Assembly: GCF_001748085.1 (NCBI RefSeq)
Contig: NZ_BBZK01000003.1
Location: forward strand, 620,001 to 684,000
From: Streptomyces sp. TP-A0874
GTDB taxonomy: Bacteria > Actinomycetota > Actinomycetes > Streptomycetales > Streptomycetaceae
Length of the DNA stretch: 64,000 bases
Direction of reading: 5' to 3'
The first letter of the stretch is position 1; the number at the start of each line of letters is the position of its first letter. The position numbers were made by a program, and so were the translations under genes. This document shows, one piece after another, positions 52,483-62,090 of the stretch. A model generated the notes under the pieces. The model searched no databases, had not been told where the DNA came from, and was given only the letters and a program-made list of their open reading frames with translations.

Positions 52483-52998
52483 ATGACGCCCATGTCCGAG
52501 CCGCTCCCGCAGCAGACCGTCATCCGCCACGCCGAACCGTCCGACGAACGGCGGCTGGCCGCACTGAACCGGCGGACCTGGTCGGCGCTGCACGCGGTCC
52601 AGCCGCCGCCGGCCGAGGACGTGCCGTTCTTCGACTCGGGGCATCAGCCGCCCCACTACCTGGTAGCGGTAGTGGCGGGGCGGCTCGCCGGCTACATACG
52701 GCTGGTGCCGCCGACTCCACTGGCCAGCAACGCCCATGTGCGGCAGATTCAGGGTCTCGCGGTGGACAGCTGGGCCCGGGGCCGCGGTCTGGCGCGGGCG
52801 CTGATCGAGGCGGCCTGCGAAGAGGCTCGCCGGCAGGGCGCCATCCGGGTGACGCTCCGGGTGCTGGGGCACAATGCCCCCGCCCGGCGGCTGTACGAGG
52901 CCGCCGGCTTCGTGGTCGAGGGGGTGCTACCGGGCGAGTTCCTGCTGGCCGGGGCGTACGTCGACGACGTGCTGATGGGGCGCGGCCTCCGGGAGTGA
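52483..52998 (+). CDS. GNAT-family N-acetyltransferase
   Basis: A 171-residue acetyltransferase. The acetyl-CoA site is IQGLAVDSWARGRGLARALI (R/Q-x-x-G-x-G/A), followed by VTLRVLGHNAPARRLYEAAG and FVVEGVLPGEF. The substrate is unknown; the shape resembles ribosomal-protein or antibiotic acetyltransferases. The ATG has GGAGGG upstream. Confidence 0.88.
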   Translation: MTPMSEPLPQQTVIRHAEPSDERRLAALNRRTWSALHAVQPPPAEDVPFFDSGHQPPHYLVAVVAGRLAGYIRLVPPTPLASNAHVRQIQGLAVDSWARGRGLARALIEAACEEARRQGAIRVTLRVLGHNAPARRLYEAAGFVVEGVLPGEFLLAGAYVDDVLMGRGLRE

Positions 52999-53079
52999 CC
53001 GCCGGGGGCGGTGCACCCCGCAGCCAGCGGTCGGAAGCCCCCGGGGGAGCTCCGGACGGGTGGGAGCGCGGCACGCCCC

Positions 53080-53601
53080 TCAGGCCCGGAACCTGGCCCA
53101 GAGCCGGGGGAACCGCTGGGCGAGCAGTTCCTCGTCCTCGAAGTCGATCGGGGAGCCGTGCGGTTCCCCGGGCTGCGGGGGCACGCCCAGCTCCGGTGTC
53201 TCGGTGCCGGTCAGGTTCTCGTAGGCCTGGTCGGCGGCGTAACCGAGGTCCTCGGCGTCGCCGCCGCTCTCCTCGTCGAAGTCGTCCAGCAGGTCGGCGA
53301 GGTCGTCGGGATCCCGCAGCGCCCCTTCGAAGACCTGCCGCCCCCGGCCGATCAACCAGCATCGGAAGTTGTCGAAGGCGTCGTCGCCCGCGCCGTCCAG
53401 CAGCATCCAGGCGGCCCCCCAGAGGTCCCAGCGGTAGGCGCGGTTGTAGCGCACCTCGAAGTGCCGGGCGAAGTCGAGCACCGTCTCGGGGTCGAGGCTC
53501 AGCAGCCGCTCGACGACCAGCTCCGCCTGCTCCACCGGATCGCCGTCGGCGCGCTCCCGCGCGTCGTCGACGATCTCCCAGAAACCCGTCTCGTCCATCA
53601 T
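53080..53601 (-). CDS. DUF4240 protein
   Basis: A 173-residue acidic protein with the DUF4240 pattern: ETGFWEIVDDARERADGD, LVVERLLSLDPETVLDFARH, FEVRYNRAYRWDLWGAAWML and FRCWLIGRGRQVFEGALRDP. Function is not known. It has an unusually acidic middle (DPDDLADLLDDFDEESGGDA) and no signal peptide. It is convergent with the GNAT gene and divergent from the SDR. Confidence 0.82.
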   Translation of the reverse strand: MMDETGFWEIVDDARERADGDPVEQAELVVERLLSLDPETVLDFARHFEVRYNRAYRWDLWGAAWMLLDGAGDDAFDNFRCWLIGRGRQVFEGALRDPDDLADLLDDFDEESGGDAEDLGYAADQAYENLTGTETPELGVPPQPGEPHGSPIDFEDEELLAQRFPRLWARFRA

Positions 53602-53805
53602 CCGACCAGCATCGGTCCTGGCCTCGGGGCCCGCACGCCGAAGCGGCGGCCGAACCCGAGCGCGACGTGAGGTCCTCGGCGGCCGCGGGACGCACCGAAA
53701 GGCGGCCGGGCGGAAAAACAGGACAGTGGATGTCCGGTTAACCGGGAAGAGTCGCTCGCCGGGCAGCGAACCGAGCGCTGTCCCGTGACAGGGAGAGGAA
53801 TGAGG

Positions 53806-54723
53806 ATGAGCGAGCAGGGCGCGTTGACCGGCAGGGTGGCGCTCGTCGCCGGAGCGACCCGGGGCGCAGGCCGTGCGATGGCGGTACTACTCGGCGCGGC
53901 GGGAGCCACCGTGTACGCGACCGGGCGAACGACCCGGGAGCGGCGCAGCGAGGTGGGCCGCCCCGAGACACTGGAGGAGACCGCGGAACTCGTCACCGCG
54001 GCCGGCGGCACCGGTATCGCCGTGCCGACCGACCACCTGGAACCGGAGCAGGTGCGCTCCCTGGTCGAGCGCGTCGACCGCGAGCAGGGGCGGCTGGACG
54101 TGCTCGTCAACGACCTGTGGGGTGGCGAACACCTGATCGACTTCGACTCGCGGATGTGGGAGATCGAGCTGGAGAGGGGCCTGCGGATGCTGCGGCTCGG
54201 GGTCGAGAGCCACATCGTCACCAGCCACTTCGCCCTTCCGCTGCTGCTGCGTCGCCCCGGCGGCCTCCTGATCGAGGTGACGGACGGCACGGCCGAGACG
54301 AACCGGCGCTACCGGGAGAACTTCTACTACGACCTCACCAAGAACGCCCCGATCCGCATGGCCCAGTGCCTCGGCGAGGAACTGGCGGAGCGGGGGGCCA
54401 CGGCGGTCTCGATCACCCCCGGCTTCCTCCGCTCCGAGCAGATGCTCGACCACTTCGGGGTGACCGAGGAGAACTGGCGTGAGGGGGTCCGGAAGGAACC
54501 GCACTTCTGCATCTCCGAGTCCCCCGTCTACGTGGGGCGGGCGGTCGCGGCGCTGGCGGCCGACCCGGACGTGGCCCGCTGGAACGGGCAGTCGCTCTCC
54601 AGCGGCCGACTCGCCCGGGTCTACGGCTTCACCGACACCGACGGCACCCAGCCGGACGCATGGGCCTACATCAGCGAGGTCGCCCTGGGCGGACGGAAGG
54701 CGGACGACCGGGACTACCGCTGA
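53806..54723 (+). CDS. Short-chain dehydrogenase/reductase
   Basis: A 305-residue SDR. The cofactor loop is VALVAGATRGAGRAMAVLLG (TGxxxGxG type), ATGRTTRERRSEVGRP suggests NADP preference, VLVNDLWGGEH occupies the NNAG position, and YYDLTKNA supplies the catalytic YxxxK. The substrate is unknown. ATG 53806 is chosen; ATG 53800 is also in frame. Confidence 0.86.
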   Translation: MSEQGALTGRVALVAGATRGAGRAMAVLLGAAGATVYATGRTTRERRSEVGRPETLEETAELVTAAGGTGIAVPTDHLEPEQVRSLVERVDREQGRLDVLVNDLWGGEHLIDFDSRMWEIELERGLRMLRLGVESHIVTSHFALPLLLRRPGGLLIEVTDGTAETNRRYRENFYYDLTKNAPIRMAQCLGEELAERGATAVSITPGFLRSEQMLDHFGVTEENWREGVRKEPHFCISESPVYVGRAVAALAADPDVARWNGQSLSSGRLARVYGFTDTDGTQPDAWAYISEVALGGRKADDRDYR

Positions 54724-54781
54724 CGGCCCCCGCCCGTGGCGCGACCGGCGCGGCTCGTTGCCCCCACTCGGGAAGAGGTGC

Positions 54782-55756
54782 TCAGCCCTCGTAGAGCCGG
54801 ATCGACCGCCGGGCCGCCTCGGCGAACAGCCGGCGCAACTCGACGGGGGCCAGCACCTCGCACTCCGGGCCGAGCATCAGCAGTTGCTCGTAGGCGACCT
54901 CGACCGACTCCACCAGAAGGGTGACGGTGAGCCGGCCGTCCCGGTCCGGTTCACCGGCCGCCGCCACGGCTTCCCGGCCGGCGGCCCGGTCGGTGACGTA
55001 CGGCAGTCGGCGGGCCCCGGCCTCCGACAGCCGCAGCACGACCTCCGTACGCAGGAGGGAGCGGGCGAACTGCGCCGCCTGCTCCCTCCAGAAGCCCGGC
55101 AGGTCGAAGTCGGCGTCCCGGATGAAGCACTCGTCGCCGGGCCGGACCTCGCAGAACCGGTCCAGGCGGTAGATGCGGTACTCGGTCGCCTCGGCGACCC
55201 GGGCGACGAGGTACCAGACGCCCGCTTTGAGCACCAGGCCGTAGGGCTCCAGTCTCCGCTCGACCTCGGTGTCCCGGCGCCGGTAGCGCACCGAGACGAC
55301 TCGGTCCGCCCACACCGCCTCCGCCACCGGCGGCAGCAGCGCGGGCACCGGTGGCGCCTGCCACCAGCCCGGCGCGTCCAGGTGGAAGCGCTGGGCAGCG
55401 CTGTCGGGAGCGTCCCGCAGGCCCGGCATCAGCGCCGCGGAGACCTTCAACCGGGCCACCGAAGCGGCGTCCGCGAGGCCCATCTCCCGTAACGCCGAGG
55501 GCACCCCCGAGAGGAACAGAGCCTCGGCCTCGGTACGGCCCAGCCCGGTCAGCCGGGTGCGGTAGCCCTCGACGAGCCGGTAGCCGCCGGCCCGGCCGCG
55601 GTCGGCGTAGACGGGTATCCCGGCCTCCGAGAGGGCGGCGGCGTCCCGGGCCACGGTCCGCTCCGACACCTCCAACTCCTCGGCCAGTTCCGGGCCCGTC
55701 ATGGAGACCCGGGACTGGAGGAGCAACACCATTCTGAGGAGTCGAGCGGCCCGCAT
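54782..55756 (-). CDS. WYL-domain HTH regulator (YafY/PafC type)
   Basis: A 324-residue regulator with an N-terminal DeoR-like winged helix (LEVSERTVARDAAALSEAGI and PVYADRGRAGGYRLVEGYRT). A WYL domain (YGLVLKAGVWYLVARVAEAT and RLDRFCEVRPGDECF) and a WCX C-terminal part follow. WYL domains are thought to sense nucleic acid or nucleotide ligands. Its start is one base after the aceE stop region, so aceE and this gene may share a transcript. Confidence 0.87.
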   Translation of the reverse strand: MRAARLLRMVLLLQSRVSMTGPELAEELEVSERTVARDAAALSEAGIPVYADRGRAGGYRLVEGYRTRLTGLGRTEAEALFLSGVPSALREMGLADAASVARLKVSAALMPGLRDAPDSAAQRFHLDAPGWWQAPPVPALLPPVAEAVWADRVVSVRYRRRDTEVERRLEPYGLVLKAGVWYLVARVAEATEYRIYRLDRFCEVRPGDECFIRDADFDLPGFWREQAAQFARSLLRTEVVLRLSEAGARRLPYVTDRAAGREAVAAAGEPDRDGRLTVTLLVESVEVAYEQLLMLGPECEVLAPVELRRLFAEAARRSIRLYEG

Positions 55757-55757
55757 G

Positions 55758-58445
55758 TCACAGACCGTAGCGCTCGGCCGCCTCCCGCGGGGTGCCGGGC
55801 TTGACCTCGCCGCGCCGGGCGAGGGCGGCCAGGGCGGCGACCGTCACCGACTGGGCGTCGACCCCGAAGTGCCTCCGGGCCGCCTCCCTGGTGTCGGAGA
55901 GCCCGAAGCCGTCGGTGCCCAGAGAGGTCCAGTCCTGCTCCACCCACGGCGCGATCTGGTCCGGGACCGCCCGCATCCAGTCGCTGACGGCGAGGACCGG
56001 TCCGGTCGTCCCGGCGAGCGCCCGGGTCAGGTACGGAACCCGGTCCTCCCCGGCGAGCCGGGCGGCGTCGCAGGCGAGGGCGTCGCGGCGCAGCTCGGTC
56101 CAGGAGGTGGCCGACCAGACGTCGGCCGCCACCCCCCAGTCCTCGGCGAGCAGCCGCTGGGCCTCCAGCGACCAGTGGATGGCGGTGCCGCTGGCCAGCA
56201 ACTGGAGCTGCGGGGAGGCGACCGCCGAGTACCGGTAGAGGCCGCGGAGGATGCCCTCCTCGACGCCTTCCGGCATGGCCGGCTGCCGCTTCGGCTCGTT
56301 GTAGACGGTGAGGTGGTAGAAGACGTCCTCGCCGTTCGGGTGCTCCGGGCTCGCCCCGAACATCCGGCGCATACCCTCCCGGACGATCACCGCGATCTCG
56401 TAGGCGAACGCCGGGTCGTAGCTGACCGCCGCCGGGTTGGTGGACGCGATCAGATGCGAGTGGCCGTCGGCGTGCTGGAGGCCCTCACCGGTCATGGTGG
56501 TGCGGCCCGCGGTGGCGCCGATCAGGAAGCCCCGGCCGAGCTGGTCGGCAAGCGCCCACATCTGGTCCGCGGTCCGCTGCCAGCCGAACATCGAGTAGAA
56601 GATGTAGAAAGGGATCATCGGCTCGCCGTGGGTGGCGTACGAGGTCGCGGCGGCCGTGAACGAGGCCATCGAACCGGCCTCGGTGATGCCCTCGTTGAGG
56701 ATCTGCCCGTTCGCCGCCTCCTTGTAGTAGAGGAGTTGGTCCCGGTCGACCGGCTCGTAGGTCTGCCCGAGCGGCGAGTAGATCCCGGCGGTCGGGAAGA
56801 GCGACTCCATGCCGAAGGTGCGGGCCTCGTCCGGCACGATCGGCACCCAGCGGTGGCCGGTCGCCTTCTCCCGCATCAGCTCCTTGACCAGCCGGACGAA
56901 GGCCATGGTGGTGGCGATCTCCTGGCTGCCCGACCCCTTCTGGAGGGCCTCGAAGGGTTTGGCGGCCGGCTCGGGCAGCGGTACCGAGAAGAGTCTGCGC
57001 GCCGGCGCCGGCCCGCCGAGCGCCGCCCGCCGCTCCCGCAGATAGCGCACCTCGGGGGAGTCCGCCCCCGGGTGTACGTAGGGCGGCAGCTCCCCGGTCA
57101 GCGCGCTGTCCGGGACGGGAAGCTCCAGCAGGTCGCGCATGGCTCGGAAACCGTCGGTCGTCAGCTTCTTCATCTGGTGGTTGGCGTTGCGCGACTCGAA
57201 GCCCGGTCCGAGCGTCCAGCCCTTCACCGTCTGGACCAGGACCACGGTCGGCGCGCCGCGGTGGGCCAGGGCCGCCCGGTAGGCGGCGTAGACCTTCCGG
57301 GGCTCGTGGCCGGCCCGCGAGGTGCCGAACACCTCGGCGAGCCGCGCGTCGTCGAACGGCTCCGCGAGGGCCCGCAGCGCCGGGTCGGCACCGAAGAAGT
57401 GCTCGCGGACGTAGGCCCCGTCCCGGGTGGCGTAGGTCTGGAACTGCCCGTCCGGCAGTTCGCCCAGCCGAGTGACCAGCGCTCCGTCGAGGTCCCGGGC
57501 GAGCAACTCGTCCCAGGCATCTCCCCACAGGGACTTGACCACGTGCCAGCCGGCCGCCCGGAACAGCGCCTCCAGCTCCTGGACGATCTTCCCGTTGCCG
57601 CGTACCGGCCCGTCCAGCCGCTGGAGGTTGCAGTTGATGACGAAGGTGAGGTTGTCCAGGCCCTCCCGGGCGGCCAGGGCCAGCGCCGCGGTCGACTCCG
57701 GCTCGTCCATCTCGCCGTCGCCGAGGAAGGCCCAGACGTGCGAGGCGGAGGTGTCCTTGATGCCGCGGGCGTGCAGATAGCGGTTGAACCGGGCCTGGTG
57801 GATGGCCGAGAGCGGGCCCAGCCCCATCGACACGGTGGGGAACTCCCAGAAGTCCGGAAGCCGGCGCGGGTGCGGGTAGGAGGGCAGGCCCTCACCGGCG
57901 ACCTCCTGCCGGAACCGGTCCAGGTGGCCTTCGGAGAGGCGCCCTTCGAGGAAGGCGCGAGCGTAGATGCCGGGGGAGGCGTGGCCCTGGACGTACAGCT
58001 GGTCTCCGGAGGTCGCCGACGCGTGGTGGCCGGACTCCTTGCCGCGGAAGAAGTGCTGGAAGCCGATCTCGTAGAGCCAGGCGGCCGAGGCGTAGGTGGC
58101 CATGTGCCCGCCGAGACCGCCGCGCAGATCGGCGCGGGTCACCATGGCGGCGGCGTTCCAGCGGTTCCAGGCCGTGATCCGGCGCTCCAGCTCCGGTTCG
58201 CCCGGCAGCGGGGGCTCGGCGGAGGTGGGGATGGTGTTGACGTAGTCGGTGGTGAGCAGCCCGGGCAGGCCGATGCCGGACCGCTCGGAGTGTTCGAGGG
58301 TCCGGCGCATCAGGTAGCGGGCGCGGTGGGCGCCTGCCGCCCGGTGGACGGCGTCCAGCGAGCTCCGCCACTCGGCGGTCTCCTCGGGGTCGCGGTCGGG
58401 CAGCTGGTCGAGCTGGCCGGGGCGGCGGTTGACGGGGTCGGGCAT
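55758..58445 (-). CDS. aceE: Pyruvate dehydrogenase E1, homodimeric type
   Basis: An 895-residue thiamine-diphosphate enzyme that decarboxylates pyruvate and loads acetyl onto E2 lipoyl domains. [20 protein letters not shown] opens the fold. The ThDP motif is [12 protein letters not shown] ending at [31 protein letters not shown] and [20 protein letters not shown] near the end are typical of the gamma-proteobacterial/actinobacterial single-chain E1. ATG 58445 with GGAAGGCGG upstream is used, as the open frame to 58550 covers the promoter. A promoter-like TTGATC-N17-TATGGT with a 19-bp palindrome lies 77-105 bp upstream, next to a GntR gene. Confidence 0.95.
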   Translation of the reverse strand: MPDPVNRRPGQLDQLPDRDPEETAEWRSSLDAVHRAAGAHRARYLMRRTLEHSERSGIGLPGLLTTDYVNTIPTSAEPPLPGEPELERRITAWNRWNAAAMVTRADLRGGLGGHMATYASAAWLYEIGFQHFFRGKESGHHASATSGDQLYVQGHASPGIYARAFLEGRLSEGHLDRFRQEVAGEGLPSYPHPRRLPDFWEFPTVSMGLGPLSAIHQARFNRYLHARGIKDTSASHVWAFLGDGEMDEPESTAALALAAREGLDNLTFVINCNLQRLDGPVRGNGKIVQELEALFRAAGWHVVKSLWGDAWDELLARDLDGALVTRLGELPDGQFQTYATRDGAYVREHFFGADPALRALAEPFDDARLAEVFGTSRAGHEPRKVYAAYRAALAHRGAPTVVLVQTVKGWTLGPGFESRNANHQMKKLTTDGFRAMRDLLELPVPDSALTGELPPYVHPGADSPEVRYLRERRAALGGPAPARRLFSVPLPEPAAKPFEALQKGSGSQEIATTMAFVRLVKELMREKATGHRWVPIVPDEARTFGMESLFPTAGIYSPLGQTYEPVDRDQLLYYKEAANGQILNEGITEAGSMASFTAAATSYATHGEPMIPFYIFYSMFGWQRTADQMWALADQLGRGFLIGATAGRTTMTGEGLQHADGHSHLIASTNPAAVSYDPAFAYEIAVIVREGMRRMFGASPEHPNGEDVFYHLTVYNEPKRQPAMPEGVEEGILRGLYRYSAVASPQLQLLASGTAIHWSLEAQRLLAEDWGVAADVWSATSWTELRRDALACDAARLAGEDRVPYLTRALAGTTGPVLAVSDWMRAVPDQIAPWVEQDWTSLGTDGFGLSDTREAARRHFGVDAQSVTVAALAALARRGEVKPGTPREAAERYGL

Positions 58446-58521
58446 GGTGGTCCGCCTTCCGGAGGGGTGCAGAGGGCGGGGGGCGAGCAGGCAGGACAGG
58501 CAGCTCGCGCCCCTGCGCTCG

Positions 58522-58550
58522 ACCATAGGCTTTGATCGATGATCGATCAA
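58522..58550 (-). promoter_or_regulatory. aceE promoter overlapped by a GntR-type operator
   Basis: Minus strand: -35 TTGATC (58545-58550), a 17-bp spacer and -10 TATGGT (58522-58527). The 19-bp perfect palindrome TTGATCGATGATCGATCAA (58532-58550) covers the -35 and most of the spacer, as expected for a repressor site. The GntR gene just upstream is the natural candidate. Confidence 0.65.
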
Positions 58551-58633
58551 TATTCATGGGGGAGTGGGAGGAAAGTCGGCACCACGTGCCTGGTCGCTCG
58601 GCACTCGGTGTCAAAAGGGGACGGTATGGCCGT

Positions 58634-59278
58634 TCAGGGGGCCGCCGTCTCCGGCCGTACCTGCGGGGCGCAGCTGAGCACGTGGTCCCGCAGCAGTTCA
58701 CCGATCAACGGGTCGCGCCGGCGGAACGCCGCCACGATCTCGGCGTGCTCCTCGGCGTGCCGGCGTGGTTCCGGGCTGAGCCAGCGGATGGACAGCGTGG
58801 TCCACACCTCGATCCCCAGCGATTCCCAGCTGTGCAGCAGCACCGAGTTCTCCGCGGCCCGGACGATCTCCCGGTGGAACGCCACCGTGTGCCGGACCTG
58901 CGCCTCCCCGTCCATCACCCGGTCTGCCTCGCGCAACGCGGCGACCTCGTGCTCCAGCGCTCCGGTGTCCTCCGCCAGCCTGGGCGCGGCCAGCTCGGCG
59001 GCCACCCGCTCCAGCCCGGCCCGCACCGGATAGCTCTCCTCCACGTCGGCGGCGGTCAGGGCGCGGACCCGGACCCCCTTGTTCGGCGCCGACTCGATCA
59101 GCCGCAGCGCCTCCAACTCCCGGAGCGCCTCCCGGACCGGAGCCTGGCTGACCTCCATCTCGGCCGCGATCCGGCGCTCGACGATCCGCTCTCCGGGCTT
59201 CCACCGGCCACTGACGATCCCCTCCAGGATCTGCTCCCGGATCTGCTCGCGCAGCGATCGGACGACGGGCGGCGACAT
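58634..59278 (-). CDS. GntR-family (FadR/FCD) regulator, probable aceE repressor
   Basis: A 214-residue regulator. The winged helix is REQILEGIVSGRWKPGERIV followed by ERRIAAEMEVSQAPVREALR. The C-terminal FCD ligand domain has RAGLERVAAELAAPRL, TVAFHREIVRAAENSVLLHS and EEHAEIVAAFRRRDP, with Asp/His residues for a metal-bound organic acid. It lies 84 bp upstream of the palindromic aceE promoter on the same strand, so it probably responds to pyruvate or a related acid (inference). ATG 59278 begins the conserved N-terminus. Confidence 0.88.
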   Translation of the reverse strand: MSPPVVRSLREQIREQILEGIVSGRWKPGERIVERRIAAEMEVSQAPVREALRELEALRLIESAPNKGVRVRALTAADVEESYPVRAGLERVAAELAAPRLAEDTGALEHEVAALREADRVMDGEAQVRHTVAFHREIVRAAENSVLLHSWESLGIEVWTTLSIRWLSPEPRRHAEEHAEIVAAFRRRDPLIGELLRDHVLSCAPQVRPETAAP

Positions 59279-59472
59279 GCGGGCTCCGTAGGTCGGTGGC
59301 CGGCCCGGTCGGGCGCGGCGGGCAGCGGTGACGTAGCCATTATCGGGGGCATGGGGCGGTATCCGGAGGGGTGGATGCGGGTCCGTGACGCTCATAGGCC
59401 CTGGAGGGCGGTCCGAGGAGGGGTCGCCGCCAGCGGGCGAGGGTGTTTCCCGGCGGCGGGCGGCCCGGGGCG

Positions 59473-60060
59473 TCAGACCTCGTAGGGGCGGACGGCCTTG
59501 GCCTCCCGCAGCGCGGTGGCCCACCAGGTGAGCTGGTCGAGCATGCCCTTGGCGGAGCCCTCGTACATCGTCGCCTCGATCAGCGATCCCTCGCCGTCGA
59601 ACCGCTCCCAGGCCGTGTGGAAGCTGACGCTGTCGCGCACGGTCACCGCGTGCAGTTCGGCGAAGACCAGTCGCAGTTGCTCGACCGCCCGCAGCCCCCC
59701 GCCCAGGCCCCCGTAGGAGACGAAGCCGACCGGCTTGGCCCGCCACTCGGTGGAGTGCGCGTCGATCACGCTCTTCAGGGAGGCGGGGAAGCTGTGGTTG
59801 TACTCGGGCGTGACGACGACGAAGGCGTCGGCCGTCCGCAGCCGCTCGGACAGTTCCTCCGCCTCCCGGCGGCTCCCCGGGGAAGCGGCTCCCGGGGCCA
59901 GCGCCAGCGGGGCTTCGACGAGGTCGATGACGTCGAGCGCGAGGTTCTCGCGCTGACGGGCGTGGTCGATGAACCAGGTGGCCACGGTGGGGCCGAAACG
60001 GCCCTCGCGGGAACTGCCGATGATGACCGAGACACGCAGCGGGTCGGGGGCGGTCGACAT
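59473..60060 (-). CDS. NADPH-dependent FMN reductase
   Basis: A 195-residue flavodoxin-fold reductase. IIGSSREGRFGPTVATWF is the phosphate-binding loop and TPEYNHSFPASLKSVID the family signature; GFVSYGGLGGGLRAVEQL follows. Such enzymes reduce FMN or quinones with NAD(P)H. The ATG has GGAAGAGAG upstream. Confidence 0.9.
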   Translation of the reverse strand: MSTAPDPLRVSVIIGSSREGRFGPTVATWFIDHARQRENLALDVIDLVEAPLALAPGAASPGSRREAEELSERLRTADAFVVVTPEYNHSFPASLKSVIDAHSTEWRAKPVGFVSYGGLGGGLRAVEQLRLVFAELHAVTVRDSVSFHTAWERFDGEGSLIEATMYEGSAKGMLDQLTWWATALREAKAVRPYEV

Positions 60061-60213
60061 GGGGTCTCTCTTCCGTTGGTCAGGTCTGGGTGGTGGTGGG
60101 TCCACTTGGGCGGGACGTCGGGCGGCCCAGTCCGCCAGTGGCAGGGCGGACCGCGGTGGATGGCAGCCGAACGGGGAGCCTCCCGGGCCGGTGCGGGAAC
60201 ACGGCCTGAGACG

Positions 60214-60253
60214 GGGCGCGCCCCCCGCCCGGGGTTGGGCAGGGGGCGCGTCC
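60214..60253. terminator. Hairpin terminator behind sucB
   Basis: GGGCGCGCCCCCCGCCC (60214-60230) pairs with GGGCAGGGGGCGCGTCC (60237-60253) around GGGGTT, with two wobble or mismatched positions. It lies 18 bp after the sucB stop on the minus strand. Confidence 0.6.
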
Positions 60254-60270
60254 GCCGGTGCGGGAACCGG

Positions 60271-62040
60271 TCAGAGACCGAGGTCGCCCTCGAACTCGCC
60301 GGCTTCCAGACGGTCCTTGATGGTGGCCAGGAAACGGGCCGCGTCCGCGCCGTCGACCAGGCGGTGGTCGTAGGACAGGGCCAGGTAGACCATGTCCCGG
60401 ATGGCGATGGTCGAACCGAGCTCCGGGGTGGAGACGACGACCGGACGCTTCACGGTGGCGCCGATGCCCAACATGCCGACCTGCGGCTGGTTGAGGATCG
60501 GGGTGTCGAACAGCGCACCGCGCGATCCGGTGTTGGTCACCGTGAAGGTGCCGCCGGCCAACTCGTCCGGCTTGATGCCGCCTTCCCGGACCCGGGCGGC
60601 CAGGTCGGCGGTCTTCTTGGCGATGCCGGCGATGTTCAGATCGCCCGCACCGTGGATGACCGGGACGAAGAGGCCCTTCTCGGTGTCCACAGCGATGCCG
60701 ATGTTCTCGACGTCGTGGTAGGTGATCGTGTCGTCGTCGTTCACCCGGGCGTTCACGACCGCGTGGACCTTCAGCGCCTCGGCGGCCGCCTTGACGAAGA
60801 AGGGCATCGGAGAGAGCTTGACGCCCTCGCGCGCCAGGAAGCTCTCCTTCGCCTTGGCCCGCAGCTGCATGACCTTGGTGACGTCCACCTCGACCACGGT
60901 GGTCAGCTGCGCCGACACCTTCAGCGACTCGAGCATGTGCTTGGCCGTCGCCTTGCGGATGCGCGACATCTTGACGGTCTGCCCGCGCAGCGAGGACGGG
61001 ACCACGGGCGCCGGTCCCTTGGCGGCCGGGGCGGCCGGAGCGGCCGTCGTGGCCCGGGCCTTGGCGGCCTCGGCCGCGGCCAGGACGTCCTGCTTGCGGA
61101 TCCGGCCGCCCACCCCGGTGCCCTTCACCGAGGCCAGGTCGACGCCGTTCTCCGTGGCCAGCTTGCGCACCAGCGGGGTGACGTAGGCGCCGCCGGTGTC
61201 ACCGGCGGGGGCCGCCGGAGCGGGGGCCGGAGCCGGAGCGGGTGCGGGGGCGGACGGGGTCGGCTCCGGCGCGACCGGCGCCGGAGTGGCGACCTGCGGG
61301 GCCGGGGCGGACGGCGCCTGCGGAGCGGGCGCCGGTGCCGGTGCCGCCGGTGCGGCAGGTGCCGGCTCGGGCTCCGGCGCGGCGGGGGCCGGTGCGGGCA
61401 CCGCCGGTGCGGGCGCCGCGGCCGGTGCGGCCGAGGGCGAGCCGATGACGGCCAGCTTGGCGCCGACCGCCGCGGTCTCGTCCTCGCCGACCACGATCTC
61501 CAGCAGCGTCCCCGCCGCGGGGGAGGGGATCTCGGTGTCGACCTTGTCGGTGGAGACCTCGAGCAGTGGCTCGTCGGCCTCGACCGACTCGCCGACCTCC
61601 TTCAGCCAGCGGGTCACGGTGCCCTCGGTCACCGACTCGCCCAGTGCGGGGAGGGTCACCGGGGTGCCCTCGGCTCCGCCGGCGGGCGCCGGTGCCGGTG
61701 CCGCCGGTGCCGGTTCGGGCTGCGTCGCGGGGGCCGCGGCGGCCGGTGCCGGTTCGGGCTCGGGCTGGGCGGCCGGGGCCGGAGCCGCGGCCGGGGCGCC
61801 GGAGCCGTCGTCGATGACGGCCAGCTCGGCGCCGACCTCCACGGTCTCGTCCTCCGCCACCTTGATGGAGGAGAGCACCCCGGCAGCCGGTGCCGGGATC
61901 TCGGTGTCGACCTTGTCGGTGGAGACCTCGAGCAGTGGCTCGTCGGCCTCGACGCGCTCGCCCTCGGCCTTCAGCCAGCGGGTCACAGTTCCCTCGGACA
62001 CGCTCTCACCGAGCGCCGGCAGGGTTACGGAAACCGCCAT
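60271..62040 (-). CDS. sucB: 2-oxoacid dehydrogenase E2 with two lipoyl domains (SucB type)
   Basis: A 589-residue dihydrolipoamide acyltransferase. Two lipoyl domains each carry the lipoylated Lys in [10 protein letters not shown] and are joined by long Ala/Pro/Glu linkers. The peripheral subunit-binding domain is [20 protein letters not shown]. The catalytic domain has [20 protein letters not shown] and ends with [15 protein letters not shown] containing the active-site His. It is annotated SucB in Streptomyces, but since actinobacterial 2-oxoglutarate dehydrogenase has its own fused E2-like domain, this E2 may mainly serve pyruvate dehydrogenase with AceE. LipA/LipB nearby supply the cofactor. 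Confidence 0.93.
   Translation of the reverse strand: MAVSVTLPALGESVSEGTVTRWLKAEGERVEADEPLLEVSTDKVDTEIPAPAAGVLSSIKVAEDETVEVGAELAVIDDGSGAPAAAPAPAAQPEPEPAPAAAAPATQPEPAPAAPAPAPAGGAEGTPVTLPALGESVTEGTVTRWLKEVGESVEADEPLLEVSTDKVDTEIPSPAAGTLLEIVVGEDETAAVGAKLAVIGSPSAAPAAAPAPAVPAPAPAAPEPEPAPAAPAAPAPAPAPQAPSAPAPQVATPAPVAPEPTPSAPAPAPAPAPAPAAPAGDTGGAYVTPLVRKLATENGVDLASVKGTGVGGRIRKQDVLAAAEAAKARATTAAPAAPAAKGPAPVVPSSLRGQTVKMSRIRKATAKHMLESLKVSAQLTTVVEVDVTKVMQLRAKAKESFLAREGVKLSPMPFFVKAAAEALKVHAVVNARVNDDDTITYHDVENIGIAVDTEKGLFVPVIHGAGDLNIAGIAKKTADLAARVREGGIKPDELAGGTFTVTNTGSRGALFDTPILNQPQVGMLGIGATVKRPVVVSTPELGSTIAIRDMVYLALSYDHRLVDGADAARFLATIKDRLEAGEFEGDLGL
61526..61584. repeat. 59-bp direct repeat, copy in the second lipoyl domain
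   Basis: Identical over 59 bases to 61895-61953. Both code for the segment around the lipoylated Lys in sucB, which points to recent duplication or gene conversion between the domains. Confidence 0.85.
61895..61953. repeat. 59-bp direct repeat, copy in the first lipoyl domain
   Basis: Exact partner of the repeat at 61526-61584. It lies in the N-terminal lipoyl domain of sucB. Confidence 0.85.
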
Positions 62041-62090
62041 GGTTCCTGTTGCTCCTTATGAGTGGTGCGGACGGTTCGCGCCCGGGGTTG

